In this document: positions 57,565 to 64,000 of the stretch, piece after piece
Layout of the letters: each line of letters begins with the position of its first letter
How positions within the stretch are numbered: position 1 is the stretch's first letter
Origin: Glossina fuscipes
Taxonomy: Eukaryota; Arthropoda; Insecta; Diptera; Glossinidae
NCBI RefSeq assembly: GCF_014805625.2
Contig: NW_023998562.1
Span: 687,765-751,764, forward strand
Direction: 5' to 3'
DNA: 64,000 nucleotides
The notes under the pieces: model-generated
Seen by the model: only the letters and a program-made list of their open reading frames with translations
What the model was told of the DNA's origin: nothing
Database searches by the model: none
Translations under genes and position numbers: made by a program

Positions 57565-57725
57565 GGGAATGGCCGCAGCCTAGTGGATGTAATATTGATA
57601 AATATTATATCTTCACCGACTGGAGACTCATTTTAACTACGACCAAAATAAAGTTTGCAGCATTGAAATTTGAGTCTGCGAACATTGATTTGGTAGACGC
57701 GATTCTTGTCTACTTGGTTACTAAT
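57565..57725 (-). mobile_element. SINE-like fragment with tRNA-like head
   Basis: Minus strand: AGTAACCAAGTAGACAAGA (57722-57704) lines up with AGTGGCCGAGTAGGCAAGA of the SINE at 21471. CAGACTCAAATTTC (57678-57665) sits where that SINE has ACGTTCAAATCTC. Differences are mostly transitions, as in old CpG decay. Farther down is ATCCACTAGGCTGCGGCCAT (57585-57566), shared with the fragment at 53300. The TAA tail is missing. Confidence 0.5.
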
Positions 57726-59229
57726 AAGGATTATTAAATAATTATTCAATAATTATGCAACAATCGAATATTGTTTTCTTCAATGAAATTATGTTGAAAT
57801 TAATTTTTGAGCTGTTTAAACTATCGCAGTCGTATCGATATCGGTCAGTGAAGTGCACTTTCATCATTGGCTCATAGAAATCATTTAAGAATATAGGAAT
57901 TTAAGGATCTTGACTCACAACTTGGGTAATTCAACGATTTCGCTAGCAGACATACAGACGAGCTAAATCGTTTGCTAATAAAGACTTTTTATTGTTTGAA
58001 GAGTTTTTCGCTTTGTTCTATTTTCGCTTCAACGTTGCAAGTACAATGAGACCCTTAACACATCTCAATTCTGCAGTAAAAACAATACAAATGAAAAAGA
58101 GTTTAAAGCTTAATTCACGTCTATTTTTTTTTAGGCACTTCGGTTTCTCCTTTTATCTTTTATTAAAAAAGGAGAAAGAACCACACAATTGCAACAAAAA
58201 CATCAAAATTATACACAATATTTATATTAATGCTTTCTCTTTAAATAAATGATTTTAACATTTTTATATCGGCTGTCTTCCTCTTCTTCTTTATTTATTT
58301 CGATATGCGTTTACTATTTACTATTTGGCTATAGGTCATATTTACGTTGAATTCTTGTGAAATAACTGACAAATGGGTGTGTTAATACTGCTATAAAAAT
58401 GATAAGCATGGGAAATAATAAAGTATAAATATTTACTATATCTTGTACTCTCCAGTAGTGGACGCTGTACACATGCGGTAATCAGAGGAAACGAGAAGAG
58501 AGATAAAGAAGGGAATATCAAATTTAGGAAGACATGAAAAGAAAATTTAACTAATTTACCAAGCAATCAAAAACAACCGACCTGCAGTTGAAGACATCTT
58601 GTACCCAAGCGAGAAGATGTACTCTTAACTTATATGAGCATTTATGTTTGCGTAGACATTTAACACCAAATATTTATGAGAAATTATTTCCCGATTTAAG
58701 GAGAAAAGCATGTATGCATATATAACTATAGGCCGCCTATACGTTCGGCTAATCATCCACTTACCATAAATTTTAATAATCGTTGTTGAACTTGACAGCA
58801 TTTCATATAAATACAAAACATTTGTGTGGATTGACTTTCTTCAAAATTGAAACAGTAATCATACCAAATAATTCCACAAAATGATCAAGTCTAAGTGCAA
58901 ATACTGCTTAACCGTAACGTAATATTCCCTGCTACCAATTATACGATCGATGAGCAAAGTGGTAAGCACAGGAAACGCTATTTAATATAAATACAAATTT
59001 GTATAAGTTTTCACGTCCGCCCTTTACCACTCCAATATTCTTTCTACAATATCAGGAAATACATACTGTGGAGTATTGACGGTTTTTGAGCTTATGTATC
59101 GACTTCGAAGGCCTATCGCAAGCCTGTCTGGGTGTTGCATGCATGCGCACAAGCTTAATATACTCCTCAACAACAATTGTTAGGTGTGTATAATTTGCCA
59201 TAGAAGTTAACGTTACGGAATTTGTGCCA
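57726..59229. other. Unassigned 1.5 kb
   Basis: No gene or element recognised; AT-rich. Confidence 0.5.
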
Positions 59230-59740
59230 CTTAGGTCTATTTTTTGTTATGGAAAAAAGCTATAATTTTTCATATTTTGTGATGAAAGTTAGCCCACAGC
59301 AATAGTTTGGTATTAACCTTAGCAGTATCAAATTTGGACCGAGAAAGCCTATTTTTCTGGCACAAGGCTTCTCTTGGAAAATAATCCGTTATATGGTCAA
59401 AAGCGTTGGTTTTCAACATTTCATTAATTCACTGCACTACAATTAAACCACGTTGATCTATTTTTCGGACCGTATGCCACTTTTACAAAAAAATAGTCTA
59501 AATCAGAAATTCAAAATAGACATTTTTACAGAAAGAACGTCTAATTTTTAATACTTTGCAATGAAAATCATTCAGTTTTTCTAATTCGACATTAAAATTA
59601 AACGACTTACTTGAATCGACTGGACCGCACTCCGTATAAAAGTTATGGTAAAAAGCATCCTTTTACATGGAAACAAAGCGTAATTTTTGTTGTATCATCA
59701 CGAAAGTGATATTAGGAGAAGTGATTTAGTGTGTTTAATG
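59230..59740 (+). repeat. Array of ~140-bp modules, copy 3
   Basis: Four related units begin at about 59250, 59392, 59530 and 59668 (spacing 142, 138, 138). The common pattern is ATGG..AAA.GCGT.TAATTTTT, then a segment ending TG(A/C)(A/T)GAAA. The first unit reads AAGCTATAATTTTTCATATT, the third AACGTCTAATTTTTAATACT. The same module occurs at 28150-28690 and, inverted, at 38439-38770. Confidence 0.6.
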
Positions 59741-62700
59741 ATCGGCCTTGAGCGGCTAAAATATTTCCACTTGTTCTAATTTATGATTGACTCTTTGATC
59801 ACGACTTCCTTTGAAACAACAATACGTAAATATACAGCAAAGCGATATGTCTTGAAGTCGGCTGCTTCTCTGCTTATAGTCAGCGGTCTGACCGACTACT
59901 ATTTTTTTAATTCAACAGTATTATCACATATAATCATGCAATGCGTTCAACTCGACTCTAGCACTATGTATGATTTGAACATGTTCTCGAACTCGAACGT
60001 CACGTCTGTCCATTTCTGACTATAGGATATGATTTTGATAAGCAAATTAATATCCCAAATGAAACAGTTTCTTTTACTGCAAGTCTATTTCCGTGTCCTT
60101 GATGTAACAATGTGCCCATGTACAATGTGCGACCTTTGATTGTGTTACGCTGCCTTAACGCAGCGAAAAGTTGTTTAGAATTTGAAAAAGTTTTTTAAAT
60201 ATTATTAAAAACTGAAATCTTTTTACTTTAAATGAAGCGAAGAAAAATGCTTAACTAAAAATAAATTTTGCAATGTAAGCAGACGAGTTTTTTGCTTAAG
60301 TTTTCCATTCATCGTTTACATTACGCCTTATACGTACGTAAAAATGGATCGAGTAGGTAACGTTTTAAGTAGGAGTTGATTTTGTCTTTTACAATACTAA
60401 ACTCATTCATTGCATGTGTGAAAAAGGAACAGTAACATATAGTTGTTTGTATTACAGATAAGCAAGCGTATAAGCGATAAAAAAAATCATTAAACAATTA
60501 ATATATAATTTATGCAAATTATTTGCACAAAAAAAAAAAAAAATGAAAGAAAAGAAAAAAACCACGTAAATACGGTGACACGAAATCGCGAAATATATGT
60601 ATGTATATATAAACAAAACAATGTAAACTGGTAGCTGGTATTCTGAAATTTTACAAATATACTAAATACTAGTAGTGTGCGCAAGCGGTTGAAGTAGTGC
60701 TAATTACTGCATATTATAAATTGTTTTTATTGTTCATTTGTTTGGCTAATTGCATAAAAATTTTTTTGTGGTGAATATCCAGGAAATGCTCGAAATCTTT
60801 TAGAAAAAAAAAAGAAGAAATTTAAATAAATGAAAAGAAAGGAAAGGCCTCCTGTGGTGGGAAAATATTTCTAATGATCGGATGAAGCAAAATTTTTTCT
60901 ATTCTCTTCCTTCACTGTGGCTATGTATTCTTGTGTGTGTTAATCATTGCACGTTTATGTTATTGATTAAATAACCACAAAATGTATTTAGATGAAGAAC
61001 AGCAACAACAAAAACCATAGTTCCTTATTCTATGTAGTAATAGTGGTGATTATGGTTTAAGTCAGCTTTTCTATACTTAGACTTATGTCTACACACTCAC
61101 ACGCACATACACATCCATACATTTATTTCATCGTAAAGTTGCACTTCTAATGTGTTTAACAAACTTGTAAATTTTCTTAAAATTTATAACATTTGTGTTG
61201 CACGCAGCACATGTCTTAATACTTAAAGCTTAAAAAGTAATGCAAAGCAAAAAGTCAGTAACAGGAATTCTTTTTACCACAAGGAAATCACGAAGAAAAT
61301 CTAAATCTATAGAATGTACTCATATCTCAAATAAATGCGAATGTGTGCGACCATGTGAATGTGCTTATAGATGTGTCTGGCAGAGCTTTAGGCTTTAGGA
61401 ATAGTGCCGACGGGGGCAAAACAATATAAGCATAATATAAAGACTACGGAAAACAGAACAAAAAGAACGGAAAACAGTTAAATCTTGACTTCACTGGGAA
61501 ATTCACATGCTTGCAAAACTAAAGCAGTTAAAAACTAAGCACAAAGAGAAGAAGAGTAAGCATTCACTATTTCATGGTTATTGGTATAGACAAGCAAATA
61601 TACGCTCCTGCATGCGCACACACATGCATTTGTATTCGGAGAATATGCGCGAGAAATCATCATCATCCTCATCGCTGCTTAACATCAGCTATGGCAACGT
61701 CATTAGAATTAGAATGTGTTTGGAATTGTTTCTTTTCGGTTAAACATAGCTTTGGCTGAAAGAAAGCTTAGGTAGACATATGAGGTGGTAAGCAGGCGGA
61801 CAGAATAAATACAAACCGTCAGTCAGAGGGACAGATATACTAATACGCACATACGCGGAATCTCACATATCTCCCTAAAAGGAGCAAAGTTTCAATATAG
61901 ATATATATATAGATATACACATAGAGCTATACAGGGAGAGACCGTGTTTGTGTTGATACATAAGCATAGTTGGCGAATTTTCAAGAGATTTTTTTTTTTT
62001 TTTTTTTGGTAAATGTATGTAGCGAAGAGCGCTATTTGGCTTTTTAAGCAAACTGTTGCAGCTTAGGTTTGAAACAAAAGTTTAAAGAAAATTACATTAA
62101 ACGCCCAAAGGACCGATCGAGTAGAAGTATCTGTTTTAAAAAGTTGAAACCCACGCAATTATTTATAGTGCGTGTGCACGTGTCTTGAATGGATGCAATT
62201 ACGCAATACATTTACACTCCCCTTCTTATATGACGTTTCGATTTGTGTTAGTTATTAACAAACAGCTGGACCGATCTAATTAAGTTTCGAATTTTGCGCA
62301 GGGGTGGGGGGATGTAGGCTTAAACTTATGCATATTTAAAAATAACTTTGTTGAACTTTCTTGAACAATTAAATGCTGTCTGTTGTGTCTCATTGTGACA
62401 TAAAAAAAAAAAAAAAAACAAAAGAAATTGGAAGGCAACACTGTTTCCCGTTTCTTCTTCTCTTATTGTAAAGCGGAGTTATATATTATACATTTTATAG
62501 CTTATGGTCAAAAACTATGGCATATGGTTCCCAAAGATTTTTTTAAAAACTAGCTTAACATCCGCCACAAAGTTGTGCAAGAAGTTCGCTCGACGTCTAA
62601 CAGGGTCTGCGAAAGGTAGCTCTTTTAATGCAACATCTTTAGTTGTTGACAGTGAAGGTCTCTTACGGTGAATAGCATCAACAATCATTAAGTTCTTCGT

Positions 62701-63479
62701 TACGTATTGTAAAAACTCGCTTTGATTTATCCACAATTTATTACTGCAGGTTTTCGACACTGATTACCAAGTGTTACGGAAATTTCTCACCTCACGCACA
62801 TTTCAATAAAGAATTGGCGAGATGATTAATGTTCCTACAGTCTTTTTGGAATGTCATCCACTTTTTTGGAATTGGAAATCCATCGTGAAAAGAATCTTCA
62901 GTTTTCCGGACTCAAAGAGGCTGAACGGTACTTTGTGTTGATAAAAAGGCATCGGCTTCTTACATATTGGAGGAAATTTCTTATTTATATTCAAACAAAA
63001 CTAAAGCGCAGATTTGCGCAAAATGCTTATCTTCATGGTCGCATGCCTTAGAACTGAATCTTTTTGTGCTTAACCTTTTAATCGTTTGAAGGCTACGCTG
63101 CCGAATACTGCGAACTACATATTTATGGCCCAAAGCCTACGCCGCGATCAAAAGTCGTTTTAAATTTTAATGTATATAGAGACATAGATTGAATGGAAAT
63201 AAAATAAATTTTCATATTCTTGATAAATTTTATTTTAATTCATTTTAATTCAAATTATTTTTCCTTAATTTTGCGTTTAAGCATATAATTTTCAAACTTG
63301 ATTTGTGGAAATCACAAGCGTCTACGTATGACAAGTAACTTTTTTAGGTTTTCGATTTAGGTTGCCGGACAATGGAAACCTTCACTGCTTTCTACAAGCA
63401 AAGGGACTGCGACTGGGAGAACCATTAAAGTGAAAAGCATTTAGACGACGTGTAGATTAAATAAAATTATAACCACGCG
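59741..63479. other. Unassigned 3.7 kb
   Basis: Simple-sequence tracts near 60530-60545 (A14), 61990-62008 (T19), 62402-62418 (A17) and a TATAGA run at 61898-61918. An 81-codon minus-strand frame at 62515-62760 (VALKELPFADPVRRRANFLH) has protein-like composition but no family I recognise and no splice support. Confidence 0.45.
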
Positions 63480-63610
63480 GTCTTTTTGCACTGGACTCAT
63501 CCCTTACACGGTATTTCCTCAATTGATCGGTTTCCAAGTTTCATCTCCCGCAATAACGCGTTCCATGGCCGATTGATAGTTCTTTGCCTGTCACAGAGCT
63601 ACGAATTTAG
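63480..63610 (-). pseudogene. mariner transposase fragment around the first catalytic Asp
   Basis: Minus strand: MERVIAGDETW (63575-63543), then in another frame NLETDQ and DESSAKRPRG. Mariners have ..VITGDE(S/T)W, ..YD.ETDQQS.., and ..(K)KPRK/RPRG in this order; the Asp of GDE is the first of the catalytic triad. A one-base shift follows GDETW. Only about 45 codons remain. Confidence 0.6.
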
Positions 63611-64000
63611 AAAAAATTGTTTTGGGATTCGATACACTCGCGCAATTTTTTTGGGCGCAGTATTACAATATGAAAACCATAAGAATGAAAAGAATTATAT
63701 ATTTATTTATTTATTGTTATTACTTAATCTTCAGCTTTATAAAGCTTACTTTAGTTAAGGTAAAAAACGGAGGACCATAAAGCATATTTTAGTTAAAATC
63801 GAATTTACAGTACGTTACGGAGGGCTTAATAATGTTCGTTTACTTCTCACCTATAGAGTAACAGAGGCAGAGGTTACGGAATCAACCCTGAGTGTCAGTC
63901 ACTATCATACTATCTTCTCACTCTGTAATTATTATTTTGTTGTTTGTCGTTATGCTGTAGTTGTGTTATTTCTAATGTTCAAGCTTTAAACCATACTTGA
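63611..64000. other. Unassigned right edge
   Basis: No feature recognised. Confidence 0.5.

Noticed and set aside
62515..62760. 81-codon minus-strand frame as a gene
   Set aside because: Composition is plausible, but there is no family, splice or promoter support; not reported as a CDS.

Overview
The window reads as a piece of repeat-rich, AT-rich insect heterochromatin or a large intron/intergenic region. A cyclorrhaphan fly (Diptera) is the best guess. The support is an I-clade LINE ending in TAA repeats with a CAGT/DPE-type internal promoter, several mariner lineages, piggyBac, Ty3/gypsy gag and integrase relics, and a decayed copy of the fly-type PGS1 gene. The species cannot be named from the sequence. 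Almost everything recognisable is transposable-element DNA. Only one stretch looks like an intact host exon (25028-25397, minus strand). No rRNA, functional tRNA or CRISPR array is present.

Layout. 1-6141: remains of Ty3/gypsy elements in two orientations (integrase end at 1-228 plus; gag with zinc knuckle at 3490-4091 minus; a primer-binding-like site beside an LTR-end repeat at 6051-6141, with the LTR-end repeat again at 1112-1190) and several tandem repeats. 7895-18960: a cluster of decayed copies of one Jockey/CR1-like LINE (called family A), the longest at 10488-13045. Family A is interrupted by a 10-N assembly gap, mariner debris, and a piggyBac relic that abuts a family A 3' UTR at a position matching a TTAA site in another copy. 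19690-28700: mariner remains, a tRNA-derived SINE, the candidate host exon and a repeat family built of ~140-bp modules. 29275-34436: a nearly full-length I-clade LINE with intact ORF1 and an ORF2 broken by two frameshifts and two stops. 36150-39000: more LINE fragments and a second ~140-bp-module array. 42522-44640: a 1.1-kb non-autonomous LINE derivative with perfect 13-bp target duplications, next to a PGS1 pseudogene that kept an intron. 46085-52130: hairpin-ended dispersed repeats and an R1/LOA-type LINE 3' end. 53300-64000: mostly unrecognised AT-rich DNA with two SINE-like heads, a third ~140-bp-module array and a mariner scrap.

Most interesting system. The minus-strand element at 42535-43660 starts with about 102 nt that fold by eye into the complete nested double pseudoknot of an HDV-like self-cleaving ribozyme (P1, P2, P3, P4 with a UUCG loop, a 7-nt L3, and a GGGCAAC joining strand). 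Its opposite end matches the 3' UTR of the R1/LOA-type LINE at 51.1-52.1 kb. Together they imply one LINE family with 5' ribozyme processing and a deletion derivative that kept only the ribozyme and the 3' recognition end. A second partnership is visible: the SINE at 21471-21653 has a 3' end that matches the 3' end of the I-clade LINE (17 of 19 bases, then TAA repeats in both), as expected if the LINE mobilises the SINE.
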